A stretch of 64,000 bases of DNA from Pseudomonas sp. SJZ079 (GCF_007993865.1 NZ_VIUH01000013.1:1-64000), one strand, 5' to 3'; counted from the stretch's first letter, positions 32,473 to 43,298 are shown. Program-made: numbers and translations. Notes: generated from the letters alone by a model not told the origin.

Positions 32473-34320
32473 ATGAGTAAGTCCCTTTTGACGCCGGCAG
32501 CGGCCCTGCTGTGTGGTGTTAGCAGTATTTCCCAGGCTCACGCAGCCGAACCCGCCCGACTGAACGATCAGCTGGTGACCGCCACCCGCACCGTGCAAAC
32601 CGCTCAGCAGAGTCTGGCGGCGGTGACGGTATTCGACCGCGCGCAGATCGAGCTGAGCCAGGCCACCTCGGTGCCCGAGCTGCTGAAGAAAGTGCCGGGC
32701 GTGTCCTTCGCCAACAACGGCGGGCCGGGCAAGAACACCTCGCTATTCATGCGCGGCAGCGAATCCGACCACGTGCTGGTGCTGATCGATGGCATCAAGA
32801 TCGGCTCGGTCAGCAGCGGTGGCGCAGCGTTACAGGATCTGCCGCTGGAGCTGATCGAGCGCATCGAGGTGGTGCGTGGTCCGCGTTCCAGCCTGTATGG
32901 CTCGGAAGCCATCGGTGGGGTGATCCAGATTTTCACCCGCAAGGGCAATGGCACGGGCGCCAAACCGTTCTTCTCCGCAGGTGTCGGCACCCATGACAGC
33001 TACAACGGCAGCGCGGGTATTGCCGGCGGCGACGGCAAAGGCTGGTACAGCCTGGGCCTCAGCAGCGCCGATACCGATGGCATCAACGTCAAGTCGGTGG
33101 GCAGCAGCGGTTATGAAGACGATGCCGACGGCTACCGTAACCTGTCGGCCGCGCTCAGCGCCGGCTACCGCTTCGACAACGGCCTGGAGCTGGACGCCAA
33201 TCTGCTGCAGGCCAAGTCGCACAACGATTTCGACCAGGTCAATCGCAGGCGCACCAGCGGCTTTCACGCCAATGCCGATGGCGAGTCCAGGGTGTTCAGC
33301 ACCCGCGCGCGTTTCACCCCGCTGGAGCCCTGGCTGGTGACCCTGCAAGTCGGCCGCAGCGAGGACAAGTCAGATGCCTTTCAGGATGGCGCCTTCTACT
33401 CGCGCTTCGACAGCCGCCGCGACAGCGCCAGCTGGCAGAACGACCTGAGCCTGGCGCCCGGGCATACCCTGACCCTGGGCGTCGACTACCAGCACGACGA
33501 GGTCAACGGCACTACCGATTACGCCGAAAATTCGCGGGACAATAGCGGGACCTTCGCCCAGTACCTCGGCGAAGTCGGCCGGCACGACTGGCAACTGTCG
33601 CTGCGCCACGACGATAACCAGCAGTTCGGCCAGCACGATACCGGCAACATCGGCTACGGCTACGCCCTCAGCGATGAGCTGCGCGCGATCATCAGCTACG
33701 GCACGGCGTTCAAGGCACCGACCTTCAACGAGCTGTACTACCCCGGCTACGGCAACCCGGAGCTGGACGCGGAAACCTCGCGCAGCCTGGAAGTCGGTCT
33801 GGCCGGTCAGCACGCCTGGGGTCACTGGTCGGTCAACGCCTTCCGCACTGTGATCGACGACCTGATCGCCTATGACTCCAGCATCATGGCCCCGGCCAAC
33901 GTCGACGAAGCGCGCATTCGTGGGGTCGAACTGGTGCTCGGCAGCCAGCTGCTCGGCTGGGACTGGAACGCCAACTACACGCTGCTGGAGCCGGAGAACC
34001 GTTCTTCGGGGCCGAACGACGGCAACGAACTGGCGCGGCGTGCCAAGCAGCTGTTCAACCTGGATCTGGATCGCCACCTCGGCGATTTCAGCGTCGGTGC
34101 CAGCCTGCATGCCGAGGGTCAACGCTTCGACGACCTGGCCAACACCAAGGAACTGTCCGGTTTCGCCACCCTGGACCTGCGCGGCGAATACCGCATCAAC
34201 CCCGAATGGCGTCTGCAAACCCGCGTCGCCAACCTGCTCGACGCCGATTACGAGACTGCCCAGGGCTACAACCAGCCGGGGCAGGCGCTGTATTTCACGG
34301 TGCGCTATCAGGCGTTGTAA
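32473..34320 (+). CDS. btuB: TonB-dependent vitamin B12 receptor BtuB
   Basis: This 615-residue outer-membrane receptor has a signal peptide (hydrophobic core LLTPAAALLCGVSS, cut after AHA), a plug domain (LVTATRTVQTAQQSLAAVTV; SLFMRGSESDHVLVLIDGIK; EVVRGPRSSLYGSEAIGGVI) and a 22-strand barrel ending in an aromatic-rich last strand (YFTVRYQAL). It imports cobalamin using TonB energy. The ATG at 32473 (MSKSLLT) is downstream of the riboswitch; an earlier ATG would sit in the expression platform. It opens the cob cluster. Confidence 0.93.
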   Translation: MSKSLLTPAAALLCGVSSISQAHAAEPARLNDQLVTATRTVQTAQQSLAAVTVFDRAQIELSQATSVPELLKKVPGVSFANNGGPGKNTSLFMRGSESDHVLVLIDGIKIGSVSSGGAALQDLPLELIERIEVVRGPRSSLYGSEAIGGVIQIFTRKGNGTGAKPFFSAGVGTHDSYNGSAGIAGGDGKGWYSLGLSSADTDGINVKSVGSSGYEDDADGYRNLSAALSAGYRFDNGLELDANLLQAKSHNDFDQVNRRRTSGFHANADGESRVFSTRARFTPLEPWLVTLQVGRSEDKSDAFQDGAFYSRFDSRRDSASWQNDLSLAPGHTLTLGVDYQHDEVNGTTDYAENSRDNSGTFAQYLGEVGRHDWQLSLRHDDNQQFGQHDTGNIGYGYALSDELRAIISYGTAFKAPTFNELYYPGYGNPELDAETSRSLEVGLAGQHAWGHWSVNAFRTVIDDLIAYDSSIMAPANVDEARIRGVELVLGSQLLGWDWNANYTLLEPENRSSGPNDGNELARRAKQLFNLDLDRHLGDFSVGASLHAEGQRFDDLANTKELSGFATLDLRGEYRINPEWRLQTRVANLLDADYETAQGYNQPGQALYFTVRYQAL

Positions 34321-34374
34321 AACACTGCGCAGGCAGGGCCGATCGCCTGCCTGCGCTCAATCAAGGAGAACTCC

Positions 34375-34947
34375 ATGTTGCAACTCTCACCGCGTCACCA
34401 ACTGCTGGTCGCTATCGCCCTGGCGGCGCTGCTGGCCATGACCCGTGGCCATCACTTCGGCTCGCTCAACCTGCCGAGCGCGTCCTGGGCGGTGTTCTTC
34501 CTCGCGGGTGTGTTGCTCGCCCCGCGCTGGCTGTTCCCGGCATTGTTCGTCGAGGCTTCCTTGCTGGATTTCGGCGCGATGCAGTGGTCCGGGGTGAGTG
34601 ACTGGTGCCTGTCGCCGGCCTACTGGATGCTGGTGCCGGCCTATGGCTCCTTGTGGTTGGCGGGTCGCCTGTATGCCGGCTGGCACCGTGATCAGCTCAG
34701 CAGCCTGCTGTTGCTGGCGGCCGTTGCGTCGATCGCTGCCTTTGTCGCCTACCTGTTTTCCGGTGGCGGTTTCCTGTTCTTCTCCGGGCGTTATCTGGAA
34801 CCTAGCCTGGCGCTGCTGGTCGAGCGCATCGGCGCGTATTACCCGCGCTACCTGGGCAACCTGGCGCTGTATCTCGGCCTGGCGGTGGTGCTCTATGTCG
34901 GCGCCCGCGCAGCTTCCGGTGTGCGCCAGCAGAGCGAGGTCAAGTGA
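34375..34947 (+). CDS. btuM: BtuM-like cobalamin membrane transporter (ECF S-component type)
   Basis: This 190-residue protein has about six predicted membrane helices and a single Cys at residue 78, in GVSDWCLSPAYWML. That is very close to Cys80 of the Thiobacillus BtuM protein, a solitary S-component reported to carry and decyanate cobalamin using that cysteine. Size, helix number, Cys position and its place between btuB and cobO all agree. If correct, it would move B12 over the inner membrane, since no BtuCD is encoded here. The stop overlaps the cobO start (TGATG). Identification is by pattern, not alignment. Confidence 0.6.
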   Translation: MLQLSPRHQLLVAIALAALLAMTRGHHFGSLNLPSASWAVFFLAGVLLAPRWLFPALFVEASLLDFGAMQWSGVSDWCLSPAYWMLVPAYGSLWLAGRLYAGWHRDQLSSLLLLAAVASIAAFVAYLFSGGGFLFFSGRYLEPSLALLVERIGAYYPRYLGNLALYLGLAVVLYVGARAASGVRQQSEVK

Positions 34948-35558
34948 TGAGCGAGTCGGCAGAACGCGATGCTCGACACAAGGCGCGCATGGCGCGCAAG
35001 AAGGCGCTGATCGACGAGAAAATCGCCCAGGCCCAGGACGAGTACGGCCTGCTGCTGGTGCACAGCGGCAACGGCAAGGGCAAGAGCAGCTCGGCCTTCG
35101 GCATGGTCGCCCGCGCCCTCGGTCATGGCATCAAGGTCGGCGTGGTGCAATTCATCAAGGGCGCCGCCAGCACCGGGGAAGAGAGCTTCTTCCGCCGCTT
35201 TCCCGAGGAAGTCAGCTACCACGTGATGGGCGAAGGCTTCACCTGGGAAACCCAGGATCGCCAGCGCGACATCGACAAGGCCCGTGAGGCCTGGGTGGTT
35301 GCGGCCCAGCTGCTCAACGACCCGGCCATCGGCCTGGTGGTGCTGGATGAGCTGAATATCGCCCTGAAGTACGGCTACCTGGAACTCGACGCGGTACTCG
35401 CCGACATCGAGGCGCGGCCACTGCTGCAGCACGTGGTGGTGACCGGGCGTGGCGCCTTGCCGGGGATGATCGAGGCGGCGGACACCGTCACCGAGATGAG
35501 CCTGGTCAAGCATGCGTTCAAGGCCGGCGTCAAAGCACAGAAAGGTGTTGAGTTCTGA
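34947..35558 (+). CDS. cobO: Corrinoid adenosyltransferase CobO
   Basis: This 203-residue ATP:cob(I)yrinic acid a,c-diamide adenosyltransferase puts the adenosyl ligand on the corrin cobalt. The P-loop GNGKGKSSSAFG, VVLDELNIALKYGYL and the C-terminal VKHAFKAGVKAQKGVEF match the family. The ATG at 34947 overlaps the previous stop, and its TGA overlaps the cobB ATG, so the genes are coupled. Confidence 0.94.
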   Translation: MSESAERDARHKARMARKKALIDEKIAQAQDEYGLLLVHSGNGKGKSSSAFGMVARALGHGIKVGVVQFIKGAASTGEESFFRRFPEEVSYHVMGEGFTWETQDRQRDIDKAREAWVVAAQLLNDPAIGLVVLDELNIALKYGYLELDAVLADIEARPLLQHVVVTGRGALPGMIEAADTVTEMSLVKHAFKAGVKAQKGVEF

Positions 35559-36850
35559 TGCGCGCGAGAAGCTGCCCGGCGCTATTGATCGCCGCGCCGG
35601 CCTCAGGCCAGGGCAAGACCACGGTCACCGCCGCCCTGGCGCGGCTGCATACCCGGCAGGGCAAGCGGGTGCGGGTGTTCAAGTGCGGGCCGGATTTTCT
35701 CGACCCGATGATCCTCGCCCGCGCCAGCGGCGCGCCGGTGTACCAGCTGGACCTGTGGATGGTCGGTGAGGCCGAGAGCCGGCGCTTGCTCTGGCAGGCG
35801 GCGGGTGAGGCCGATCTGATCTTGATCGAGGGGGTGATGGGCCTGTTCGACGGCACGCCCTCGGCGGCCGACTTGGCGCGGCGGTTCGGCGTGCCGGTGC
35901 TGGCGGTCATCGACGGCTCGGCCATGGCCCAGACCTTCGGCGCCCTGGCCCATGGCCTGGCGACCTTCCAGGCGGACCTGCCGTTCTCCGGGGTACTCGG
36001 CAACAAGGTCGGTAGCGCACGGCATGGCGAGATTCTGCGCGATGCGCTGCCCGCGTCGATTCGCTGGTACGGCGCCTTGCCGCGCAGCGCCGCGGTCGAG
36101 CTGCCCAGTCGTCACTTGGGCCTGGTGCAGGCCGAGGAACTGGCCGATCTGGATGCGCGCCTAGAGGCTGCCGCCGACGCCCTGGCCGCCAGCGCCGACG
36201 TGGCCCTACCACCTGCGGTCGAGTTCGCCGCGCCCGAACCGCGCAACCTCGAGCCGCTGCTGGCCGGCGTGCGCATCGGCGTAGCCCGCGACAGTGCCTT
36301 CGCCTTCCTCTACCAGGCCAACCTGGATCTGCTGCGCGAGCTGGGCGCCGAGCTGCGGTTCTTCTCGCCGCTGGCCGACAGCCAGTTGCCCGAGGTCGAC
36401 AGTCTGTATCTGCCTGGCGGTTATCCCGAGTTGCACCTGGCGCAGCTCGAAGCCAACCAGGCCATGGCGCAGGCGATTCGCGCCCACCACGCCGCCGGCA
36501 AGCCGATCCATGCCGAATGTGGCGGCATGCTCTATCTGCTCGACAAATTGACCGACAAGGCCGGGATCAGCGGGCAGATGCTCGGCTTGTTGCAGGGCGA
36601 GGCGACCCTGCAGCCACGGCTGACCGCCCTGGCCCTGCAGGAAGTGGCGTTGCCACACGGACGCCTGCGCGGGCATAGCTACCATCACTCGGCCTTGACC
36701 AGTGAACTGGTACCCCTGGCGCGCGGCGAGTGCCCGAACTACAAGCGCACCGCCGAGGTGGTCTACCGTCTGGGCCGGCTGACGGCCAGCTACATCCACT
36801 TCTATCTGCCGTCCGCTCCTGTGGCGGCGGCGCAATTGTTCAAGCCATGA
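35558..36850 (+). CDS. cobB: Cobyrinic acid a,c-diamide synthase CobB
   Basis: This 430-residue glutamine-dependent amidotransferase amidates side chains a and c. The N-terminal dethiobiotin-synthetase-like ATPase has ASGQGKTTVTAAL, and the C-terminal class I glutaminase-like domain has the catalytic Cys in HAECGGMLYL and a His in SYHHSAL. It should not be confused with the CobB sirtuin. The ATG at 35558 shares a base with the cobO stop. Confidence 0.93.
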   Translation: MRARSCPALLIAAPASGQGKTTVTAALARLHTRQGKRVRVFKCGPDFLDPMILARASGAPVYQLDLWMVGEAESRRLLWQAAGEADLILIEGVMGLFDGTPSAADLARRFGVPVLAVIDGSAMAQTFGALAHGLATFQADLPFSGVLGNKVGSARHGEILRDALPASIRWYGALPRSAAVELPSRHLGLVQAEELADLDARLEAAADALAASADVALPPAVEFAAPEPRNLEPLLAGVRIGVARDSAFAFLYQANLDLLRELGAELRFFSPLADSQLPEVDSLYLPGGYPELHLAQLEANQAMAQAIRAHHAAGKPIHAECGGMLYLLDKLTDKAGISGQMLGLLQGEATLQPRLTALALQEVALPHGRLRGHSYHHSALTSELVPLARGECPNYKRTAEVVYRLGRLTASYIHFYLPSAPVAAAQLFKP

Positions 36851-37506
36851 ACGTGCAGGCCTTCAGCGCCGAGGAGCGTGCGGCGGTCTATCGCGCCATC
36901 GCCGAGCGCCGCGACATGCGTCACTTCAGTGGCGGCGAGGTGGCGCCGGAGCTGTTGGCGCGCCTGCTGGAGGCGGCGCACCGGGCGCCCAGCGTCGGTC
37001 TGATGCAACCTTGGCGCTTCATCCGCATCGCTCGCCCGTCATTGCGCGAAGCGATCCACGGCTTGGTGGAAGAGGAGCGCGTGCGCACCGCCGAGTCCTT
37101 GGGCGAGCGCAGCGACGACTTCATGCGGCTCAAGGTCGAGGGCATCCGCGACTGCGCGGAGCTGCTGGTGGTGGCCCTGATGGAGGGCCGCGAGGCTCAT
37201 GTCTTCGGTCGCCGTACCCTGCCGGAAATGGACCTGGCGTCGATGGCCTGCGCCATTCAGAATCTCTGGCTGGCCGCGCGCGCCGAGGGCCTGGGCCTGG
37301 GCTGGGTGTCCTTGTTCGAGCCGCAAGCGCTGGCCGAGCTGCTCGGCATGCCGCCTGGCAGCAAGCCGCTGGCTGTGCTCTGTCTGGGGCCGGTGGCGGC
37401 CTTCTACGACGCGCCGATGCTGGTGCAGCAAGGCTGGGCCGAGCCGCGGGCGCTGAGCGAGCTGGTATTTCAGGATCAATGGGGAGTCAAGGCGTGCACA
37501 GAGTAG
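36847..37506 (+). CDS. bluB: 5,6-dimethylbenzimidazole synthase BluB
   Basis: This 219-residue flavin-destroying nitroreductase-fold enzyme makes the lower ligand of B12 from FMNH2 and oxygen. The family pattern [67 protein letters not shown] is clear. The ATG at 36847 overlaps the cobB stop (ATGA). Its presence means that the organism makes its own dimethylbenzimidazole in oxygen. Confidence 0.92.
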   Translation: MNVQAFSAEERAAVYRAIAERRDMRHFSGGEVAPELLARLLEAAHRAPSVGLMQPWRFIRIARPSLREAIHGLVEEERVRTAESLGERSDDFMRLKVEGIRDCAELLVVALMEGREAHVFGRRTLPEMDLASMACAIQNLWLAARAEGLGLGWVSLFEPQALAELLGMPPGSKPLAVLCLGPVAAFYDAPMLVQQGWAEPRALSELVFQDQWGVKACTE

Positions 37507-37531
37507 CAAGCGGCCGTTGGCAGGTTCGTCC

Positions 37532-38440
37532 ATGAGCCTGTTACTCAGCACCCTGGCAGGTGTCAGCCTGGATGCGGTTCTGGGCGAGCCCAAGGGCTGG
37601 CACCCGCTGGTGGCCTTCGGTCGGCTGGCCGAACGCATCGAACAACGCTTAAACCCGGCCGGGCGCGGCTGGCGTAGCCATGGCGTCACCGCCTGGTGCC
37701 TGGCGGTGTTGCCGCTGACCTTGCTGGTCGGGTTGCTGGCGCAGGTATCGGCGTTTGGCTGGGCGGTGGAAATCCTCGCCCTGTATGCCGCCCTCGGCCT
37801 GAAGAGCCTCGGCGAACATGCGCTGCCAGTGGCCCAGGCCCTGCGCCTGGGCGACCTGAAACTGGCGCGTGAGCGGGTCGGCTATATGGTCAGCCGCAAC
37901 ACCGCCGCCCTGGATGCCAGCGGCGTGGCCCGTGCCGGCAGCGAGTCGGTGCTGGAAAACGGTTCGGACGCGGTGTTCGCCGCGCTGTTCTGGTTCCTCG
38001 TCGCCGGCGCGCCGGGCGTGGTGCTGTATCGCCTGAGCAATACCCTGGACGCCATGTGGGGCTATCGCAATCCACGCTTCGAACGCTTCGGCTGGGCCGC
38101 GGCGAAGATCGACGATGGGCTCAACTATGTCCCCGCACGCCTGGTGGCCCTGACCTATGCGCTGCTCGGCAACACTGCGCTGGCGCTACGCTGTTGGCAG
38201 CGCCAGGCGCCGCACTGGGACAGCCCCAACGCCGGCCCGGTGATGGCAGCCGGCGCCGGTGCCCTGGGCGTCAGCCTGGGCGGCGCGGCGGAGTATCACG
38301 GCGAACTGCATCAACGCCCGCAGCTGGGCGAAGGCCCGTCCGCCCAGGCGCGGGATATCGAGCGAGCGCTGAATCTGGTGTACGGCGGTGTGCTGCTATG
38401 GCTGGCGTTGTTACTGCTGTGGGGGCTGTTCGGTGCTTGA
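37532..38440 (+). CDS. cobD: Adenosylcobinamide-phosphate synthase CobD (CbiB)
   Basis: This 302-residue inner-membrane protein attaches the aminopropanol phosphate arm. It has the start [23 protein letters not shown], the conserved [31 protein letters not shown] and [20 protein letters not shown]. The ATG at 37532 is preferred over a TTG five codons upstream. The following cobC start lies inside its end (8-bp overlap). Confidence 0.93.
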   Translation: MSLLLSTLAGVSLDAVLGEPKGWHPLVAFGRLAERIEQRLNPAGRGWRSHGVTAWCLAVLPLTLLVGLLAQVSAFGWAVEILALYAALGLKSLGEHALPVAQALRLGDLKLARERVGYMVSRNTAALDASGVARAGSESVLENGSDAVFAALFWFLVAGAPGVVLYRLSNTLDAMWGYRNPRFERFGWAAAKIDDGLNYVPARLVALTYALLGNTALALRCWQRQAPHWDSPNAGPVMAAGAGALGVSLGGAAEYHGELHQRPQLGEGPSAQARDIERALNLVYGGVLLWLALLLLWGLFGA

Positions 38441-39425
38441 GCATGGCGGCCGGCTGCGTGCGGCGGCAAAACGCTATGGCATCGCCCTGGACGACTGGCT
38501 GGATCTGTCCACCGGCATTGCGCCTTACGCTTGGCCGCTGCCGGTTATTCCGCTTACGGCCTGGACGCGACTGCCGGAGTCGGACGATGGCCTGGAGGCC
38601 GCCGCGCGCGACTATTACGGCGTGCCTGCCTTGTTGCCGGTAGCCGGTTCGCAGGCGGCGATCCAGGCGTTGCCGCGCCTGCGCAGCCGCTCGCGGGTCG
38701 GCATCCTGTCGCCGGCCTACGCCGAACATGCGGCGGCCTGGCGGCGCGAGGGTCATACGCTGCACGAGATCGACGCGGCGAGTATCGACGCCAGCCTGGC
38801 GCAGCTGGATGTGCTGTTGCTGATCAATCCGAACAACCCGAGCGGACAGCGTTTCGCCTCCGAGCAGTTGCTGGCCTGGCATGCCCAGCTGGCCGCGCGT
38901 GATGGCTGGCTGCTGGTCGACGAGGCGTTTATCGACTGCACGCCACAGCACAGTCTGGCGGGGCATAGCGAGCTGCCGGGGCTGATCGTGCTGCGCTCGT
39001 TCGGTAAGTTCTTCGGCCTGGCGGGGATTCGTCTGGGCTTCGTCCTGGCCGAGCAGCGGCTCCTGAATCGGCTCAACCAACTGCTCGGCCCTTGGACAGT
39101 CAGCGGCCCGGCTCGGGCGCTGGCCACGGCGCTGTTGCACGATGGCTCCGGCCAGCAGGCGCAGCGCCAGCGCCTGCTGGCCGATGGCGAACGGCTGAGC
39201 ACGCTATTGCAGCGCCATGACCTGGCGCCGACTGGCGGCTGTGCGCTGTTCCAGTGGCTGGCCATCCCGCAGGCGGCCGCGCTGCATGAGTTTCTCGCCG
39301 GCCAGGGCATCCTCACCCGGCTGTTCGCCAGCCCGCCCAGCCTGCGCTTCGGCCTGCCCGCCGACCAACCGGATTGGCTGCGGCTGGAGCACGCGCTACG
39401 ACTCTTTATGGAGCAATCGAAATGA
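38433..39425 (+). CDS. cobC: Threonine-phosphate decarboxylase CobC (PLP)
   Basis: This 330-residue class I aminotransferase-fold enzyme makes the aminopropanol phosphate used by CobD. The PLP lysine is in [17 protein letters not shown], and NPNNPSG and LVDEAFIDC are conserved. The GTG at 38433 overlaps the cobD stop by 8 bp and gives the expected length. The name cobC here is the Pseudomonas usage and differs from the CobC phosphatase. Confidence 0.92.
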   Translation: MLEHGGRLRAAAKRYGIALDDWLDLSTGIAPYAWPLPVIPLTAWTRLPESDDGLEAAARDYYGVPALLPVAGSQAAIQALPRLRSRSRVGILSPAYAEHAAAWRREGHTLHEIDAASIDASLAQLDVLLLINPNNPSGQRFASEQLLAWHAQLAARDGWLLVDEAFIDCTPQHSLAGHSELPGLIVLRSFGKFFGLAGIRLGFVLAEQRLLNRLNQLLGPWTVSGPARALATALLHDGSGQQAQRQRLLADGERLSTLLQRHDLAPTGGCALFQWLAIPQAAALHEFLAGQGILTRLFASPPSLRFGLPADQPDWLRLEHALRLFMEQSK

Positions 39426-40870
39426 GTACCTTGATGGTGCAAGGCACCACTTCCGACGCCGGCAAAAGCACCCTGGTGACCGCGCTGTGCCGCTGGCTCA
39501 AGCGCCAGGGCGTGGCGGTGGTGCCGTTTAAACCGCAGAACATGGCGCTCAACTCCGCTGTCACTGCAGACGGCGGCGAGATCGGCCGGGCCCAGGCGGT
39601 ACAGGCCCAGGCCGCCGGGTTGGCGCCGCACAGCGACATGAACCCGGTGCTGCTCAAGCCCAACAGTGACATCGGCGCCCAGGTGATCATCCATGGCCGC
39701 GCCCTGACCAGCATGGATGCGCTGGCCTACCACGACTACAAGAAGGTGGCGATGAACGCGGTGCTGGAATCGCACCGACGCCTGACCGCCGCCTATCCGG
39801 TGGTGATGGTGGAGGGCGCCGGCTCGCCGGCGGAGATCAACCTCAGGGCAGGGGACATTGCCAACATGGGCTTCGCCGAGGCGGTGGACTGCCCGGTGAT
39901 CCTGATCGCCGATATCGACAAGGGCGGGGTGTTCGCCCACCTGATCGGCACACTCGACTTGCTCAGCCCATCGGAACAGGCACGGGTCAAAGGCTTCGTG
40001 ATCAACAGGTTTCGCGGTGACATCGCCCTGCTGCAATCGGGCCTGGACTGGCTGGAGCAGCGCACCGGCAAGCCGGTACTCGGCGTGCTGCCCTACCTGA
40101 TGGATTTTCACCTGGAAGCCGAGGACGCCATCGATACCCGGCAGACCGTCAAGGCTGCCGAGACGCTCAAGGTGGTGGTGCCGGTGCTGCCGCGCATCAG
40201 CAACCACACCGACTTCGACCCCCTGCGCCTGCACCCGCAGGTCGAGCTGTGCTTCGTCGGCCCCGGCCAGGCGATACCGCCTGCCGACCTGATCATTCTG
40301 CCCGGCTCGAAGAGCGTGCGCGCCGACCTGGCCTTTCTGCGTGAGCAGGGCTGGGATACGGCTATCGACAAGCACCTGCGCTACGGCGGCAAGTTATTGG
40401 GCATCTGCGGCGGCCTGCAGATGCTCGGCCAGTTGATCGACGATCCCCATGGTCAGGAAGGGCCGGCCGGCAGCAGCTCAGGCCTGGGCCTGTTGGCGTT
40501 CGCTACCGTGCTGGAGGCGCACAAGCAGCTGCGTAATGTGCGTGGCCGTCTGTGCCTGGAGAATGCCGAAGTCAGCGGTTATGAAATCCACGCCGGCGTC
40601 AGCACGGGCGAGGGCTTGAATGCTGCCGTGCGTCTGGACGATGGCCGCGCCGATGGTGGCGTCAGCGCCGATGGCCAGATACTCGGCACCTACCTGCACG
40701 GTCTGTTCGAGTCGAGTCCGGCCTGCGCCGCACTGCTGCGCTGGGCCGGGCTGCGCGAGGTGCAGGCGGTGGATTACCACGCCCTGCGCGAACGCGATAT
40801 CGAACGCCTGGCCGATATGGTCGAGGCGCATCTGGATACCGACCGGCTGCGCCAGCTGTGCGGCCTGTGA
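39422..40870 (+). CDS. cobQ: Cobyric acid synthase CobQ
   Basis: This 482-residue glutamine-dependent enzyme amidates four side chains to give adenosylcobyric acid. It has the ATP site [15 protein letters not shown], the glutaminase Cys in [12 protein letters not shown], and a C-terminal [11 protein letters not shown] carrying His. The ATG at 39422 overlaps the cobC stop (ATGA). A REP-like hairpin separates it from cobP. Confidence 0.94.
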   Translation: MSTLMVQGTTSDAGKSTLVTALCRWLKRQGVAVVPFKPQNMALNSAVTADGGEIGRAQAVQAQAAGLAPHSDMNPVLLKPNSDIGAQVIIHGRALTSMDALAYHDYKKVAMNAVLESHRRLTAAYPVVMVEGAGSPAEINLRAGDIANMGFAEAVDCPVILIADIDKGGVFAHLIGTLDLLSPSEQARVKGFVINRFRGDIALLQSGLDWLEQRTGKPVLGVLPYLMDFHLEAEDAIDTRQTVKAAETLKVVVPVLPRISNHTDFDPLRLHPQVELCFVGPGQAIPPADLIILPGSKSVRADLAFLREQGWDTAIDKHLRYGGKLLGICGGLQMLGQLIDDPHGQEGPAGSSSGLGLLAFATVLEAHKQLRNVRGRLCLENAEVSGYEIHAGVSTGEGLNAAVRLDDGRADGGVSADGQILGTYLHGLFESSPACAALLRWAGLREVQAVDYHALRERDIERLADMVEAHLDTDRLRQLCGL

Positions 40871-40882
40871 GCTGCGTTCGTT

Positions 40883-40939
40883 GGAGGGGCTTTAGCCGCG
40901 AAATAGCGGAATGAAGCGTTTCGCGGCTAAAGCCCCTCC
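40883..40939. repeat. Inverted repeat (REP family 3)
   Basis: GGAGGGGCTTTAGCCGCGAA (from 40883) and its complement (to 40939) pair over about 21 bp with a 15-nt loop, within the cob operon between cobQ and cobP. Such hairpins often separate stability zones in a long message. Confidence 0.85.
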
Positions 40940-40981
40940 CACACGGCCTCCGCCATCCAATGGATTGAAAAGGTTATCGAC

Positions 40982-41503
40982 ATGCATGAACTGATCCTCG
41001 GCGGTGCCCGTTCCGGCAAGAGCCGCCTGGCCGAACAACGGGCCGCCGACAGTGGTTTACCGGTGACCTACATCGCCACCAGCCAGGCGCTGGATGGCGA
41101 GATGTCTGCGCGCATTCAGCACCACCGCGAGCGTCGTCCGGCACATTGGGGGCTGCTGGAAGAACCGCTCGAGCTGGCACGGGTGCTGCGTGAGCACGCG
41201 GCGGCGGAGCGTTGCCTGCTGGTCGACTGCCTGACCCTGTGGCTGACCAACCTGCTGATGCTGGACGACCCGGCGCGTCTGAGCGCCGAGCGCGAGGCGC
41301 TGTTGGCGTGTCTGGACGAGCTGCCGGGGCGGATCATTCTGGTGAGTAACGAGACCGGCCTGGGTGTGGTGCCGCTGGGTGAACTGACCCGCCGCTATGT
41401 CGACGAAGCCGGCTGGCTGCATCAGGCCCTGGCCGAGCGTTGCCAGCGGGTGATCTTCACCGTGGCGGGGCTGCCGATGGTGTTGAAGGGAGAGGCACTA
41501 TGA
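40982..41503 (+). CDS. cobP: Adenosylcobinamide kinase/guanylyltransferase CobP
   Basis: This 173-residue bifunctional enzyme phosphorylates adenosylcobinamide and then activates it with GTP. The P-loop GGARSGKSRLAEQ is at the N-terminus, and the guanylylated His lies in IQHHRERRPAHW. The ATG at 40982 follows AAAAGG. Its end is followed by a REP pair before cobU. Confidence 0.93.
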   Translation: MHELILGGARSGKSRLAEQRAADSGLPVTYIATSQALDGEMSARIQHHRERRPAHWGLLEEPLELARVLREHAAAERCLLVDCLTLWLTNLLMLDDPARLSAEREALLACLDELPGRIILVSNETGLGVVPLGELTRRYVDEAGWLHQALAERCQRVIFTVAGLPMVLKGEAL

Positions 41504-41538
41504 GGCAGCTGTGTTGGCAAACCTATCGTTCAGCCTTT

Positions 41539-41602
41539 GTAGGAGCCAGCTTGCTGGCGATCCAGGCTTACGCAAAAACATCGCCAGCAAGCTGGCTCCT
41601 AC
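41539..41602. repeat. REP inverted pair, family 4
   Basis: GTAGGAGCCAGCTTGCTGGC (from 41539) faces its complement (to 41602) across 18 bp between cobP and cobU. The GTAGGAGCCAGCTTGCTGGC motif is a well-known Pseudomonas repeat type. Confidence 0.88.
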
Positions 41603-41670
41603 GGGTTCGTTGCTGGGCTTAATCGCCTCAGGGACCCTAACTGACAAGCGTGACTGAAGGGAGAGGGGCT

Positions 41671-42726
41671 ATGAAACACCCGTGGTGGCTGGCCGGTGCC
41701 AAGCCGGTGGATCAGCAGATGCAGGCCAAGGCCGTGGCGCGTCAGCAGCAACTGACCAAGCCGGCCGGCTCGCTCGGTCAGCTGGAGCAACTGGCGATCC
41801 AGCTGGCCGGCCTGCAAGGCCGTGAGCGGCCGAGCATCGGGCGGCTATGGATCAGCATCTTCGCCGCTGACCATGGCGTGGTCGCCGAGGGCGTGTCGGC
41901 CTTCCCGCAGGCCGTCACCGGGCAGATGCTCAGCAATTTCGTCAACGGCGGCGCGGCGATCAGCGTGCTGGCGCGGCAACTGGGCGCCAGCCTGGAGGTG
42001 ATCGACCTCGGCACCGCGCTGCCCACGCCGCCGCTGCCGGGTGTGCGCATGCTGCAGATCGGCGCCGGCACGCAGAACCTTGCCCGTGGTCCGGCGATGA
42101 GCCCGCAGCAGGCCTGCGTGGCCCTGCAGGCTGGGCGCGACAGCGTGCTGCGCGCCCGGCAGGCCGCAAGCCAGCTGTTTATCGGCGGCGAAATGGGCAT
42201 CGGCAACACCACCGCAGCCAGCGCCCTGGCCTGCGCCCTGTTGAACCAGTCGGCGACCGCCCTGGTCGGCCCCGGCACCGGGCTGGATGCCGCCGGCGTG
42301 GCGCACAAGGCGGCTGTAATCGAGCGCGCCCTGGCCCTGCACAGCGCCGTGCTGCATGACCCCTTGCTGGCGCTGGAGCGCCTCGGCGGATTCGAGATCG
42401 CCGCCCTGGTCGGTGCCTACCTGGCCTGTGCTCAGCAGGGGCTGCCCGCGCTGGTCGACGGCTTTATCTGCAGCGTTGCGGCGTTGACCGCAGTGCGTCT
42501 CAACCCGAGCTGCCGGGAGTGGCTGCTGTTCGCCCATCAGGGCGCCGAGCCGGGCCACCAGTTGGTGCTCCAGGCCTTGGCGGCCGAGCCGCTGTTGCAG
42601 CTGGGCCTGCGCCTGGGCGAGGGCAGTGGCGCGGCCCTGGCGGTGCCAGTGTTGCAGCTGGCGTGCCGGCTGCATAACGAGATGGCCACCTTCGCCGAGG
42701 CGGCCGTCGCCGAGCGTCCGGCATGA
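41671..42726 (+). CDS. cobU: Nicotinate-nucleotide:DMB phosphoribosyltransferase CobU (CobT)
   Basis: This 351-residue enzyme makes alpha-ribazole phosphate from dimethylbenzimidazole and nicotinate mononucleotide. It has [35 protein letters not shown] and [12 protein letters not shown] with the catalytic Glu region. The ATG at 41671 gives the typical length. In Salmonella nomenclature this is CobT. It overlaps the following phosphatase gene by 4 bp. Confidence 0.93.
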   Translation: MKHPWWLAGAKPVDQQMQAKAVARQQQLTKPAGSLGQLEQLAIQLAGLQGRERPSIGRLWISIFAADHGVVAEGVSAFPQAVTGQMLSNFVNGGAAISVLARQLGASLEVIDLGTALPTPPLPGVRMLQIGAGTQNLARGPAMSPQQACVALQAGRDSVLRARQAASQLFIGGEMGIGNTTAASALACALLNQSATALVGPGTGLDAAGVAHKAAVIERALALHSAVLHDPLLALERLGGFEIAALVGAYLACAQQGLPALVDGFICSVAALTAVRLNPSCREWLLFAHQGAEPGHQLVLQALAAEPLLQLGLRLGEGSGAALAVPVLQLACRLHNEMATFAEAAVAERPA

Positions 42727-43298
42727 GCCTGCACCTGGAACTGCTGCGCCACGGCGAAACCGAGCTGGGTGGCGGCCTGCGCGGCAGCCTCGACGATGCC
42801 TTGACTGCGCAGGGCTGGACGCAGTTGCGTGGCTCGGTGCTCGCAGCCGGGTCATGGGACCGCGTGATCAGTTCGCCGCTGCATCGTTGCGCGCGCTTCG
42901 CCGAGGAACTGGCCGGGCAGCACGGTTTGCCGTTGCGCCTGGAGCCCGACCTGCAGGAGCTGCACTTCGGCGCCTGGGAGGGGCGCAGTGCGGCCGATTT
43001 GATGCAGACCGACGCCGAAGCGCTCGGGCGATTCTGGGCCGATCCCTACGCCTTCACCCCGCCCGAAGGCGAGCCGCTGCTGGCCTTCGAAGCGCGGGTG
43101 TTGAGCGCCGTGCAGCGCCTGCAGGAGCGGCATGCCGGTGAGCGCGTGCTGCTGATCACTCATGGCGGGGTCATGCGCCTGCTGCTGGCGCGGGCGCGGG
43201 GGTTGCCGCGCGCCGAATTGCTGCAGGTGCAGGTCGCTCACGCCGAACGTTTTCGCCTGCGGGTTGAGGCGGACGGCCAGTTGCTGGAGCTGGCATGA
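42723..43298 (+). CDS. Alpha-ribazole phosphatase (histidine phosphatase family)
   Basis: This 191-residue phosphoglycerate-mutase-type phosphatase has the catalytic LRHGET and the second His in LLITHGGVM. It removes the phosphate from alpha-ribazole phosphate or adenosylcobalamin phosphate in the last steps. It is called CobC in Salmonella; no symbol is given here, to avoid confusion with the decarboxylase above. It is coupled to both neighbours by ATGA overlaps. Confidence 0.9.
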   Translation: MSLHLELLRHGETELGGGLRGSLDDALTAQGWTQLRGSVLAAGSWDRVISSPLHRCARFAEELAGQHGLPLRLEPDLQELHFGAWEGRSAADLMQTDAEALGRFWADPYAFTPPEGEPLLAFEARVLSAVQRLQERHAGERVLLITHGGVMRLLLARARGLPRAELLQVQVAHAERFRLRVEADGQLLELA

